From NCBI GenBank assembly GCA_003447535.1, contig DLYY01000011.1:41386-94203 (forward strand): 52,818 nt of DNA, written 5' to 3'. Made by a program: the position numbers and the translations under genes. Within the stretch, counting starts at the first letter, position 1, and each line of letters opens with the position of its first letter. A model generated the notes under the pieces. The model saw nothing but the letters and a program-made list of their open reading frames with translations. It ran no database searches and was not told where the DNA came from. This stretch comes from Bacteroidota bacterium. Lineage in GTDB: Bacteria > Bacteroidota > Bacteroidia > Chitinophagales > UBA8649. Shown in pieces: positions 25,277 to 34,318 of the stretch.

Positions 25277-26215
25277 ATGCTCTACTACAAAGGCCACCAA
25301 TTCAATGCAGCAAACGATTATTTTACGCATTTGTTAGAGGAAAATGGTATGCCCAACATCCTTGGAGATTTTATTGAAGAAACCACAACGGTTAGGGGGG
25401 TATCGGTTCATTTAAGCGTGTTAAGAACAAACGAGGTTGCACCAACTGTTGTTTTTATACCAGGCACCGCCACCTATGCCATGTGTTATGCTGAATTCCT
25501 TCATGCCTTATATCGGTCGGGGATTAATGTGGTAGGCCTTGATCCCCGGGGCCATGGCCAAAGCCAGGGGTTACGAGGACACTACACCATCCATTCTATT
25601 ATGGAAGATGCGGAGCATGCCATACATTATGCTAAACAAAATTTTTCTGGTCCCGTGCACCTTGTAGGAAGTAGTCAGGGTGGGATAACGGCCCTTTACT
25701 TAGCCACAAAAGGAGTATCGGTTGATAGTGTTGTTTGTCAAAACATCGCTGATTTAACAGCTAAGGAATCCACCAAGCTAAGTCGCTTTCCGTGGTTGGG
25801 AAGACTTGGCAAACCGATGTTGAAGTTTTTTGCTCGCGTCATTCCCAAAGCGAGAATCCCAATCCACTCCTACTTGGCGCTATATAAGGTTAGGGTAAAG
25901 CACTTTGGGAATGCAAGGCGTTTTATGCAGGAAGACCCTTTAGCTCTTGAGCACATAACACTAAGCACGCTGGCTTCATTGGCAGGCACCAACCTGCCCA
26001 ACCCCCTTACCACCCTTATGGTGCCTATTTTTGTTTTTCAGGGCGATGCAGATGAGATTTTTCCTGTTTCCTATACTAAGCGCCTTGTGGACGCCATAGG
26101 GTCACCCAAAAAAGAGTTTAAGATTTATCTTGAAAGAGGGCACGGTATCATGGTAAACAATCCGAGCGAAGTGGCTCACGATATTATTCATTGGATAAAT
26201 GGATTCCAGGACTAA
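25277..26215 (+). CDS. Alpha/beta hydrolase (monoacylglycerol-lipase-like)
   Basis: 312 residues, no signal peptide. Nucleophile elbow G-S-S-Q-G-G near 138 (GxSxG), acid Asp in G-D-A-D-E-I-F-P, and His in E-R-G-H-G-I-M complete a catalytic triad. L-D-P-R-G-H-G-Q-S-Q-G-L-R-G-H is typical of the Hydrolase_4 / lysophospholipase-type subgroup. The substrate is not determinable. It is the last gene of the rightward run from holB, and its stop overlaps the dnaG stop by 4 bases. Confidence 0.8.
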   Translation: MLYYKGHQFNAANDYFTHLLEENGMPNILGDFIEETTTVRGVSVHLSVLRTNEVAPTVVFIPGTATYAMCYAEFLHALYRSGINVVGLDPRGHGQSQGLRGHYTIHSIMEDAEHAIHYAKQNFSGPVHLVGSSQGGITALYLATKGVSVDSVVCQNIADLTAKESTKLSRFPWLGRLGKPMLKFFARVIPKARIPIHSYLALYKVRVKHFGNARRFMQEDPLALEHITLSTLASLAGTNLPNPLTTLMVPIFVFQGDADEIFPVSYTKRLVDAIGSPKKEFKIYLERGHGIMVNNPSEVAHDIIHWINGFQD

Positions 26216-28146
26216 ATTCTTCGAATACAAATCCCCAACGGATTAGAGGTTTTGACTTTTAGGGTGTTAATTTTTTGCTTGAGGGCAAGCATTTTTAAGG
26301 TCTCTTCTTCACTAAGAACAGCATCTTTATAGCGCATTTCCCACTCAAATTCTAATTGTTGGTGTAGTTCCCACTCAAACCATTGGATTTCTCGATCAAC
26401 ATCGCTTTTGTAGGTTTGGTCGATGCCCACTATAGGACCTGATCGCTTCCGCCACCCCTCGAGGGATAACGATTCATAGCTTTGAACAGCACCATACTCC
26501 GACAGGTAGATTGATGTACAATGTTGGGCGATTTCAATGTCATTATCATGGATAAGTTTCTCGGATTTTACACTTCCCTTTCGAAGCCGAGCAAATATTC
26601 TTTGGTGAAGGGGGGTCTGTAAATCCTCATCAGCCAATGAATCCAATACAAAATGCGTCACAGAGCGCTCATCATCATAGGGTCGGTGTCCGTGCTCAAC
26701 AAGTATTCTGATAAGGTTAAGCTCTCTTAAGGCAAGGTTGAGATAAAGATCTTCAAGGTATTGTTGGGGTCTGGTTTTTCTAGAGCCGTAGGGTTTGGTT
26801 AATGCCGAAACGGGTTTTGACCCACTAGAGGTTGTCTTTGTCGCCCCCCTCATTCGACGGAGCTCCCCATGTAAAATCTCTTCATCAATGGATAACTCAT
26901 GCCCAATTTGTTTGATGTAAATCCCCCGTTGAATAGGGCTAGAAACATAAGAAACCAGAGCAAGAAGTTGTTCAACCTCAACCGCCTTGCGCTGAGGGTC
27001 TAGGGTCGATGCAATACTCACCAGAAGCGACAACTCATAATAGATGGCATCTTGGGTCTTTGTGCTGATATGATCTGCCAGGTGTTGTCCGCCAAACTTA
27101 TGTATATAGCTATCGGGGTCGTGATCTTCTGGCAACAAACAAATTTTTGGAAACAAGCCCATTCGAAGACAAAGCTCTATGCCCCTTTTTGCCGCTCGTT
27201 GGCCCGCACCATCCCCATCGAATAACAAGACAACATTTTTGGTAAAGCGTTTTATTTTTTGGATATGCCCCTCAGTGAGTGCCGTTCCAGAGGCGGAAAC
27301 TGCTTCTTCTATGCCCGCCTGATGAAGGGCGATAACATCGGTATACCCCTCGGTAACAATAAGACGGTCCTTATCACGAACTGCTCGTTTCGCCTGATAC
27401 AATCCATATAGGACGTTGCTTTTATCATAGACCTCGGTTTGAGGCGTGTTGATATATTTGGGCCCCTTTCCGTCACCTTTTAAATCTCGTCCACCAAACC
27501 CAAGAACTCGGCCATTTGTATCAATGATGGGAAACATTAGTCTCCCCCGAAAGAAATCAAACGTTTTTTCTTCGCGCTTTACAATTAAGCCAGCATCAGC
27601 CAAAACACCTCCATCAAGTTTGTGTACCAAGGATGCCTTAAATAGACCATCCCACCCCTTAGGGGAAAGACCCAACCCAAAGGTTTCTTGAGCCTTTGGA
27701 CTGATGCCCCTTGACTTGACATACTCTCTAGCAATTTTGCCATCAATTTCATGGTTTAGCACCGATGCAAAAAAGTTTTTGGCCCAATCTAGGGCAACAT
27801 ACATTTTTTCTTTTTTGCTTAATAACTGTACTTGCTCAGGACTTTGAGCTTCTTCAATGAGTTCGACATTATACTTTTTCCCTAGAAGTTTAATCGCCTC
27901 AATGAAGGTGAGTTGCTCATGATCCATGACAAACCGCAGGGCATTACCAGATTTTCCGCAACCAAAACATTTGTAGATACCCTTATTGGGGGAAACCATG
28001 AATGATGGAGTTTTCTCGTCATGAAAAGGGCAGTTTGCTTTATAGTTTGACCCACTTTTTTTGAGCGTCAAATAGTCTGACAATACGTCGATAATGTCCA
28101 GAGCACTGAGCACTGCATTGACGGATATTTCAGAAATTTTTGGCAT
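26212..28146 (-). CDS. dnaG: DNA primase DnaG
   Basis: Makes RNA primers at replication forks. 644 residues. The N-terminal CHC2 zinc finger is complete (Cys39, His42, Cys60, Cys63). The catalytic TOPRIM core shows V-T-E-G-Y-T-D-V-I-A-L-H and L-F-D-G-D-G-A-G-Q-R-A-A. The C-terminal helicase-binding region is longer and divergent, as in other Bacteroidota. It starts at the ATG at 28146, with a 180-base gap upstream holding a strong hairpin. Confidence 0.95.
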   Translation of the reverse strand: MPKISEISVNAVLSALDIIDVLSDYLTLKKSGSNYKANCPFHDEKTPSFMVSPNKGIYKCFGCGKSGNALRFVMDHEQLTFIEAIKLLGKKYNVELIEEAQSPEQVQLLSKKEKMYVALDWAKNFFASVLNHEIDGKIAREYVKSRGISPKAQETFGLGLSPKGWDGLFKASLVHKLDGGVLADAGLIVKREEKTFDFFRGRLMFPIIDTNGRVLGFGGRDLKGDGKGPKYINTPQTEVYDKSNVLYGLYQAKRAVRDKDRLIVTEGYTDVIALHQAGIEEAVSASGTALTEGHIQKIKRFTKNVVLLFDGDGAGQRAAKRGIELCLRMGLFPKICLLPEDHDPDSYIHKFGGQHLADHISTKTQDAIYYELSLLVSIASTLDPQRKAVEVEQLLALVSYVSSPIQRGIYIKQIGHELSIDEEILHGELRRMRGATKTTSSGSKPVSALTKPYGSRKTRPQQYLEDLYLNLALRELNLIRILVEHGHRPYDDERSVTHFVLDSLADEDLQTPLHQRIFARLRKGSVKSEKLIHDNDIEIAQHCTSIYLSEYGAVQSYESLSLEGWRKRSGPIVGIDQTYKSDVDREIQWFEWELHQQLEFEWEMRYKDAVLSEEETLKMLALKQKINTLKVKTSNPLGICIRRI

Positions 28147-28326
28147 AAAACGAATTGTTAAAAAACTTTTTTACCGTTTAAATTGTATTAATAATGTCCA
28201 TCATCAATAATGGATAACAATTTTTGGTTTTTGTTTTGGTTCGGTGTTGAGGTCCCTCTTGTAGGGGCCTCAACTATTTTTAGTCATAGAAAAACAAAAT
28301 ACTAGGATTCCCGCTAATTATTACCA
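28147..28326. other. Gene-free gap between dnaG and the 7TM-HD gene
   Basis: This 180-base AT-rich gap contains the hairpin at 28246-28281 and a smaller TCCAT...ATGGA repeat near 28197-28215. A 31-codon plus-strand frame exists but is not credible. No promoter box of the TAnnTTTG form is found on either strand. Confidence 0.4.
28246..28281 (+). terminator. Strong hairpin with plus-strand T-run, orphan in orientation
   Basis: The arms GTTGAGGTCCCT (28246-28257) and AGGGGCCTCAAC (28263-28274) form a 12-pair stem with one G-T pair and a CTTGT loop, followed by TATTTTT. This looks like an intrinsic terminator for plus-strand transcription, yet both flanking genes are on the minus strand. Read on the minus strand there is no T-run after the stem. 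It may end an unrecognised plus-strand RNA or act as a structured spacer. Confidence 0.5.
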
Positions 28327-30537
28327 CTATTTCTTTTCAGGAGGATAAGCAATTCGTATATGATGAATATTGTTAAGCCTTGATTTAAAGGCGGCTTTAC
28401 ACATATTAATTTCTTGAATGGTAATGTTTGACTCCCTAAACTGGCCATCTTGCATTTGCTTGTCAATGACTTTGTCTACCATGGCTGATATATTTTCTTC
28501 ATCAGGGGCCTTTAGGCTTTTGGATGACGCCTCTGCCGCATCTGCCATCATGAGTATTGCCTCTTCTTTAGTTTGTGGTGGTGGGCCAGGATATTTGTAA
28601 TCACTTTCTCTGGTTTCTTCATCGTCCTGCAACGATTTTTGGTAAAAGTATTCGACCCTGCTATCGCCGTGATGGGTTAAGATAAATTGTTGTAGTGCAT
28701 GTGGGAGACTATATTCTTTTGCTGTTGCTAACCCTATCGAAACGTGTTCTATGATTTTTTGCGCACTAATTCTCGCCGCAAGCCGCTCGTGAGGGTTTTG
28801 CCCGGGATGCTGGTTTTCAATAAAAAACTGAGGATCATTCATTTTGCCCACATCGTGATACAGCGCACCAACTTTTACCAATAGGCCATCCGCACCTACT
28901 GTTTCTGCCGCATACTCTGCAAGGTTTGCAACCTGTAAGGAGTGTTGGAAGGTGCCCGGGGTTTCATTGGAAAGCTTTTTAAGTAAGGGCTTATTTATAT
29001 CTGAAAGTTCAACCAGGCGTAATTCAGACAATGTGCCGTATAGTCGCTCAAACAAAAGGATGATAGGAAGGGCGAGAAAAGTAAGAAAGGATTGAACAGC
29101 CACGTCAGAGAGTACCCATAGGGCATCTATGCTGATTTCTGCACCACCCAACATAAAGAGAAGGGTTTCAAACCCGGCATTAATGGAGAGAACAAGCAAA
29201 CTTAGCCGTAAGAAGTCTGACCAGTATCGAATGGTTTTAACCCAATAGATTACTCCGACCCCAACAACTAGGTGCCGAATAAGGAAGGCCCAACTATCAC
29301 TGACAATTATGGAGGATAGGCCTGCAGTTGCTAAAAGCACAACCAAAGCCGATTCCCGATCATAAAAAGCTAAGATTACCACAGGGGCAATGGCCAATGG
29401 TATAATAGAAAGGTGTTCAGGAATGTAGAGCTCAGCAAAAACGGCAGTTAAACAAAATAGGCCCACAAGTGATGTTGTGACAACGTTTAGGCGTATACTG
29501 AAAGCTTGCTTGGATGCCGACTTGCTTACTGCTACTCCACCACCGAATAAAATAAGAACAACGAGTAGGAATTTGGCAAGATTGATACGAAAGAGCTCAG
29601 TGTCCGACAATAGGCTGTCCTTCGATTTTGTTCGTAAAATTTCTAGAGCCTGTACTTGGTCAGGCCCAACTTTTTCACCCTGCGCGACAATCAACTCTCC
29701 TTTTTCATAATGCTCTTTAATGGAGTCAATGGAAAGCATGGCCCGTTGTATATCTAGTTGAACCTCTGCACTATTCTTCCTGTACCTTCCCATGTCCAGT
29801 GTTGACAGGGGGTGTTTGGGCAGCGCAATTTCCATCATGGTTCCGGACCATTCATTTTTTGAGGAAAATAATTCCCAACCGGGTAATCTGTCAAGAATCT
29901 CTTGATCAAAGAAACCGTCTTGTCCCTCAAAGGTCGCCAAGGAAAGAAGCTGGCTCAATGACAATACTTTATTATTTAACAGAAAACGGGAATCTCCCTC
30001 CAAAGAGAACGTTGGGCTTAATACTATTGCATATCGATTATAATAAGATCGTATATATTCCTGCCCAAACCTAACCATAGAAAGACTGTCAGAAGCAGGA
30101 TATTGTTTTTCTGCCTCCTCTTTTCGCATAGACTCGTAGAGCGCGCTTATCACACCCTGAATCTCGGAAATAGAGCTATCTGGTGATGGCTTAAGTTGAT
30201 CTAAAAAACGTTTTTTTTCCTCTTCAAACAGCAAGCTAAACTCAACATTGTAAAGTGTAATATGTTGACGAACAGAGGCAGAATCATCAAAAAAAAGAGG
30301 AATGGGAAATTGCCTCTTAATTTCAGTAATATCTTGATTTATATCCCCGGAGTCTCTTAATATGTCAAATGCAAAGGGTGCTAAAAGGTCTTGCCCCTGC
30401 CAAATTTCCCCGCTTCCCGCTGTATCTAGAACAAGGGAATGCCTGGGGGATGTTAAGGCGATGATGCCAGCCCATAACAAGATACAGCCCCCAAGGGATA
30501 AATAGCCACTAAGAGAAACGGGTTTTGATTTCTGCAT
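28327..30537 (-). CDS. 7TM-HD (PgpH/YqfF-like) membrane phosphodiesterase
   Basis: About 736 residues from the ATG at 30537 (a TTG four codons earlier is less likely). One N-terminal membrane helix, a long extracytoplasmic 7TMR-HDED-like region (about 45-320), seven membrane helices (about 325-505), then a cytoplasmic HD domain. The HD core is intact: T-F-Q-H-S-L-Q-V, A-L-Y-H-D-V-G-K-M, and I-L-T-H-H-G-D. Relatives (PgpH) degrade cyclic di-AMP, a link to turgor and envelope control. No c-di-AMP synthase is in the window, so the substrate is inferred from family. Confidence 0.88.
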   Translation of the reverse strand: MQKSKPVSLSGYLSLGGCILLWAGIIALTSPRHSLVLDTAGSGEIWQGQDLLAPFAFDILRDSGDINQDITEIKRQFPIPLFFDDSASVRQHITLYNVEFSLLFEEEKKRFLDQLKPSPDSSISEIQGVISALYESMRKEEAEKQYPASDSLSMVRFGQEYIRSYYNRYAIVLSPTFSLEGDSRFLLNNKVLSLSQLLSLATFEGQDGFFDQEILDRLPGWELFSSKNEWSGTMMEIALPKHPLSTLDMGRYRKNSAEVQLDIQRAMLSIDSIKEHYEKGELIVAQGEKVGPDQVQALEILRTKSKDSLLSDTELFRINLAKFLLVVLILFGGGVAVSKSASKQAFSIRLNVVTTSLVGLFCLTAVFAELYIPEHLSIIPLAIAPVVILAFYDRESALVVLLATAGLSSIIVSDSWAFLIRHLVVGVGVIYWVKTIRYWSDFLRLSLLVLSINAGFETLLFMLGGAEISIDALWVLSDVAVQSFLTFLALPIILLFERLYGTLSELRLVELSDINKPLLKKLSNETPGTFQHSLQVANLAEYAAETVGADGLLVKVGALYHDVGKMNDPQFFIENQHPGQNPHERLAARISAQKIIEHVSIGLATAKEYSLPHALQQFILTHHGDSRVEYFYQKSLQDDEETRESDYKYPGPPPQTKEEAILMMADAAEASSKSLKAPDEENISAMVDKVIDKQMQDGQFRESNITIQEINMCKAAFKSRLNNIHHIRIAYPPEKK

Positions 30538-30591
30538 TTCTCCCTGCAATTTAAGTACTTTAGACCTTTCAAAGGATATTAAATTTTCAAT

Positions 30592-31764
30592 ATGAAAGAT
30601 GTTTATATTTTGGGCATGGCGAGAAGCCCTGTTGGAAGTTTTGGAGGCGCGTTGTCTAAGCTAAGTGCCGTAGAGCTTGGTGCACATAGTATTCGACATG
30701 CTGTACTTAGGGCATCTATTCGACCAGAAGAAATTGAAGAGGTATATATGGGACAGGTCTTGCAAGCTGGAGCTGGACAAGCGCCTGCCAGACAGGCGGC
30801 TCTTTCGGCTGGGCTACTAGAGTCTACTCCATGCACAACCATTAATAAAGTTTGTTCCTCGGGCATGAAGTCAATTATGATGGCAAGTCAGTCCATCCGT
30901 GTTGGTGATCGAAGTTTGATGGTAGCCGGTGGTATGGAATCTATGAGTCAGTCTCCTTTTTATTCTCACGATGCCCGGTGGGGTGCAAAGTATGGCAACC
31001 GAAGTCTTGTAGATGGTATAGTAAGAGATGGTCTTCAAGACCCTTACGACGGGTCAATGATGGGTGTTTGTGGAGATTTATGTGCCGATGAGCAAGGGCT
31101 AGATAGGTTGGCACAAGACGATTATGCTATTGCCTCCTACAAAAGAGCTCAAGAAGCATCGAACAATGGATGGCTAGACTCAGAGATAGCTCCGATTGAA
31201 ATTCCTCAGCGAAAAGGAGATCCTTTGGTGATTGCGCGGGACGAGGATATTGACAAAGTGAGCTTTGAAAAAATACCAAATTTGCGCCCAGTCTTCAATA
31301 AGGAGGGCAGTGTTACCGCAGCAAATGCCTCAAACATTAACGATGGTGCCGCTGCCGTAGTATTGGGTAGCGATCAGTGGATAGCAGAACACAAGCCCCT
31401 TGCGCGAATCTTATCATATGCGGACGCAGCACAAAAGCCCAAACAGTTTACGATGACTCCATCACTAGCCATGCCATTGGCACTGGATAAGGCGGGGATT
31501 AAGGCGTCAGACATTGATTTAGTAGAAATTAATGAGGCCTTTTCTGTTGTGGCTTTGGCTAACATGAAAGCGATGGGCTTTGGTCATGATATTACTAATG
31601 TAAATGGTGGAGGGGTTTCCATCGGTCACCCAATCGGTGTTTCCGGTTGTCGCATCGTGATGGCCCTTATTTCTGAGTTGCGACGCAGGGGTAAACGATA
31701 CGGCCTGGCCGGTATTTGTAATGGGGGTGGTGGTGCCAGCGCCATGGTGATTGAGGCTCTCTAA
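30592..31764 (+). CDS. Acetyl-CoA C-acetyltransferase (thiolase)
   Basis: 390 residues of the thiolase family. Nucleophile Cys in N-K-V-C-S-S-G-M-K (about 88), His in G-G-G-V-S-I-G-H-P-I-G (about 346), and the second Cys in G-I-C-N-G-G-G-G-A (about 376). The length and the closeness of motifs to AtoB/PhaA-type enzymes favour biosynthetic acetoacetyl-CoA thiolase, but a beta-oxidation 3-ketoacyl-CoA role cannot be excluded. No other fatty-acid-oxidation gene is adjacent; the next gene is an unknown secreted protein 26 bases downstream. Confidence 0.9.
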   Translation: MKDVYILGMARSPVGSFGGALSKLSAVELGAHSIRHAVLRASIRPEEIEEVYMGQVLQAGAGQAPARQAALSAGLLESTPCTTINKVCSSGMKSIMMASQSIRVGDRSLMVAGGMESMSQSPFYSHDARWGAKYGNRSLVDGIVRDGLQDPYDGSMMGVCGDLCADEQGLDRLAQDDYAIASYKRAQEASNNGWLDSEIAPIEIPQRKGDPLVIARDEDIDKVSFEKIPNLRPVFNKEGSVTAANASNINDGAAAVVLGSDQWIAEHKPLARILSYADAAQKPKQFTMTPSLAMPLALDKAGIKASDIDLVEINEAFSVVALANMKAMGFGHDITNVNGGGVSIGHPIGVSGCRIVMALISELRRRGKRYGLAGICNGGGGASAMVIEAL

Positions 31765-31790
31765 ACAATTAATACCAAAGCTTCGGATGT

Positions 31791-32696
31791 ATGCGTTTTA
31801 ATGTGGTGATATATTGTCGAGCCATAGTAATCATCTGTGTACTAGCATGTGTAAGCCCCGTTGTGGCCCAGTCACCAACAATAACCCAGGATAAGCAAGA
31901 GAGTGGTCTATATCTGCAACTTGCCGAACAATGGGCTCTCGTGACTGCAACGGAAAGTGCTTCAGACACAAGAAGTAACGCGAACAAGGCCTTTATACCC
32001 CTTTTGGCGCGAGCCCTTTCGACGGACGTTGAGTTATCGATAAATTTTTCTTCTTTGCTTATTGGGCTGTTTGAAGTCTATCCACTCGATAGCTCTTTTC
32101 GAATTATTACATGGGAGCTCCTTGTAACAGACAACCACGTAAGGCATTTTGGCGTAATACAGCAACGGAAAAGCCCTAGTGTGCTTCTTCCTCTATTTGA
32201 TGCTAGTGATATACACCCTTACAGAACCAAGGAAATTCTATCTAGAAACAATTGGTTTGGCCAAATCTATTATAATGTATCGGCTATTGCGGGGGCCAAT
32301 GATGGACATTATCTACTCATGGGCTATGACAGAAAGGACAGCTTAAGTGATTTTAAGATATTGGACGTGTTGGTACTTAAGGATGGAGAGGTCAACTTTG
32401 GGGCCCCACAATTTATGTGTCCTCCAGACATGCCAATTGTGGCAGAAGGGGACGTTGTTTCTCGGGATTCGCTTACGAACCGGCTATTTTTCGAATACAA
32501 AGAGGGGACGACAGTTAGAATATCTGTTGATGAATCATCGAGCATGATAACATATAGCCACCTGAGCCCAATTCACCGTTCAGCAAAAGAAACACTTTAT
32601 AATTATGTGCCAGATGGGACTGATGCCGGATATCGTTGGAATGGGGCACATTGGGAATGGATTCCCGATCCATCAGCTATTTTGCCCACTGATTAA
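31791..32696 (+). CDS. Conserved secreted protein of unknown function
   Basis: 301 residues with a signal peptide ending in V-V-A-Q. The mature protein has beta-rich stretches: F-R-I-I-T-W-E-L, I-Q-Q-R-K-S-P-S-V-L-L-P-L-F-D, W-F-G-Q-I-Y-Y-N-V, G-H-Y-L-L-M-G-Y-D, and a C-terminal P-D-G-T-D-A-G-Y-R-W-N-G-A-H-W-E-W. I recall proteins with this block order in many Bacteroidota, all without an assigned function. The last 20 bases overlap the end of the OstA-like gene on the other strand, which may link it to the envelope cluster, though only by position. Confidence 0.72.
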   Translation: MRFNVVIYCRAIVIICVLACVSPVVAQSPTITQDKQESGLYLQLAEQWALVTATESASDTRSNANKAFIPLLARALSTDVELSINFSSLLIGLFEVYPLDSSFRIITWELLVTDNHVRHFGVIQQRKSPSVLLPLFDASDIHPYRTKEILSRNNWFGQIYYNVSAIAGANDGHYLLMGYDRKDSLSDFKILDVLVLKDGEVNFGAPQFMCPPDMPIVAEGDVVSRDSLTNRLFFEYKEGTTVRISVDESSSMITYSHLSPIHRSAKETLYNYVPDGTDAGYRWNGAHWEWIPDPSAILPTD

Positions 32697-34317
32697 AATA
32701 CCGCATGTATAATACAAGGGGGTCTTTGGGCACTCTTGCGGGATTGCTTGTGAGGTCAATATAAGAGCTGGGCCTTGCGTGTCGCATACTTCGGTAAGCG
32801 TCAAGCATTGTGGGCTGGGCGACCCCCTCTTCATTAAGAATGGCAAAAACATCTCCAACCACCCCATTTTCTAGGCGCATAGAAAAAATTTCTCCCAGGG
32901 AATCAAGTCGAACAAGGGCGTAGGCGGCATCTGACCGGTTCCCGTTTTCATAAAGTCCGTCAGTTTCTGACTCAATAAAAACTAAAATCTGGGCATTGTT
33001 GCTCACCTCAATTTGTTGGACGAGTGTATCCCGAAGTATAATAAATATGCTATCTCCCGCTACCTGATCAAATAAATCTCGAGGCTTTAATGCCCTGCTC
33101 CAAAACGCGTCTCCCCAAAAGGATAGTTTTCTTTTGTGCCGACTATTGCTGTCTGTTTCCATTTTGCCAGCCCTTGACAAGACTTCAGTAGAATCATTCC
33201 ACAAGACAACATCACCATCAAGTGCTAAGTAATCTGTAGCACCTACCCAATGAATTGAATTGGCTTGACCCTGCTCATTTTGACTAAAAAACATGGCAGA
33301 CCCCCATCCAAAAAGCTGGGTAGGATTAGTCATAGAATCTACTGCCCCCATGGAATCTTTTAAGGCAAAAAGGGTGTCGGCTGCCAAAAAAAGCGTGTCT
33401 TGACCACTAAGTGAATACACCATCGGTCTGTTGTATCCCCGGAGAGATTCATTCTTATCATCAAGCGTAGCGAGAACACCCCACATGCCAATACTATCAA
33501 TTGTATCATAGATGTGGTAATCCGATAAAAGGTTAATGGTGCTATCTTGTGGGTTGAATCGGGTGTTGTTGCACCATCCTATCTTACTACCAGAAACGAA
33601 GAGCGTTCCTTCTCCAAAAACTGATGGTTTTCCCTCTTCACCAAGTTGGCCATTGTTGCAATAAATGGTCAAGTCTTCTTCATAAATAACAGTGGAGTCC
33701 AAAATTTTGCCAGCTCCAGTTTTTGAGTTATAAATAATGTCCTTTGACTGGATTAGGGTTGGTCCTTGCCTAATTTCAACATCTCCAGTCAGCCTTGAGC
33801 GCCCCCCTCTTGAGGAATAGTTTCCATAGTTGCTACGAATACGAGTATTTCCCTGCCTCAGCTGTCCCCCGCCCGCAAATTGACCCTCGCCAGTAGCTGT
33901 ATTAAACGATATATAGGGACTTTTGATTTGCTTACCATTTTCGGTATATGTGCAGTGGCCAAGAAACCTTCCCGCACTAGTTTGTAATGAGTAGGTTAGA
34001 GAGTCAGAGGTGATTACGATACCTTCGATAGTGGTTACTTGAATGTTGTTGTAGGCACGAATGACACCGGAGTCTATGTCGCTGTCAAAGATGAGGCTGT
34101 CACAAAAAAATAAATTGCTGTCGGCAGAAAGGATAACATCCCCCACTAACACATATTGAGTATTGGTATCACTTTGAAAAATTTGCATTTGCTGGAATGC
34201 CTGGAGATAGACACTGTCAGTGACTGCAGTATCTTGATCAGGTGCATTAGATTGTGCATGGAGGTGATGTGATCCAATGGATAGGAGTAAAAAGAAATTA
34301 CAGACCAACCATTTCAT
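32677..34317 (-). CDS. OstA-like protein (LptA-type organic solvent tolerance domain)
   Basis: 546 residues with a signal peptide ending H-L-H-A-Q. Repeated OstA/LptA beta-jellyroll units run through about 50-270: L-V-G-D-V-I-L-S-A-D-S-N-L-F-F-C-D-S, S-R-L-T-G-D-V-E-I-R-Q-G, and similar. It probably serves as a periplasmic bridge element for LPS transport or a relative of it. It lies one base after the MCE gene, and upstream is the amidase. The C-terminal 250 residues continue as beta-rich sequence of unknown role. Not a plain LptA, which is about 180 residues. Confidence 0.8.
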   Translation of the reverse strand: MKWLVCNFFLLLSIGSHHLHAQSNAPDQDTAVTDSVYLQAFQQMQIFQSDTNTQYVLVGDVILSADSNLFFCDSLIFDSDIDSGVIRAYNNIQVTTIEGIVITSDSLTYSLQTSAGRFLGHCTYTENGKQIKSPYISFNTATGEGQFAGGGQLRQGNTRIRSNYGNYSSRGGRSRLTGDVEIRQGPTLIQSKDIIYNSKTGAGKILDSTVIYEEDLTIYCNNGQLGEEGKPSVFGEGTLFVSGSKIGWCNNTRFNPQDSTINLLSDYHIYDTIDSIGMWGVLATLDDKNESLRGYNRPMVYSLSGQDTLFLAADTLFALKDSMGAVDSMTNPTQLFGWGSAMFFSQNEQGQANSIHWVGATDYLALDGDVVLWNDSTEVLSRAGKMETDSNSRHKRKLSFWGDAFWSRALKPRDLFDQVAGDSIFIILRDTLVQQIEVSNNAQILVFIESETDGLYENGNRSDAAYALVRLDSLGEIFSMRLENGVVGDVFAILNEEGVAQPTMLDAYRSMRHARPSSYIDLTSNPARVPKDPLVLYMRYFNQWAK

Positions 34318-34318
34318 C

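Noticed and set aside
28210..28305. 31-codon plus-strand frame between dnaG and the 7TM-HD gene
   Set aside because: It runs straight through the hairpin stem, has no promoter or ribosome site, and is short enough to occur by chance.
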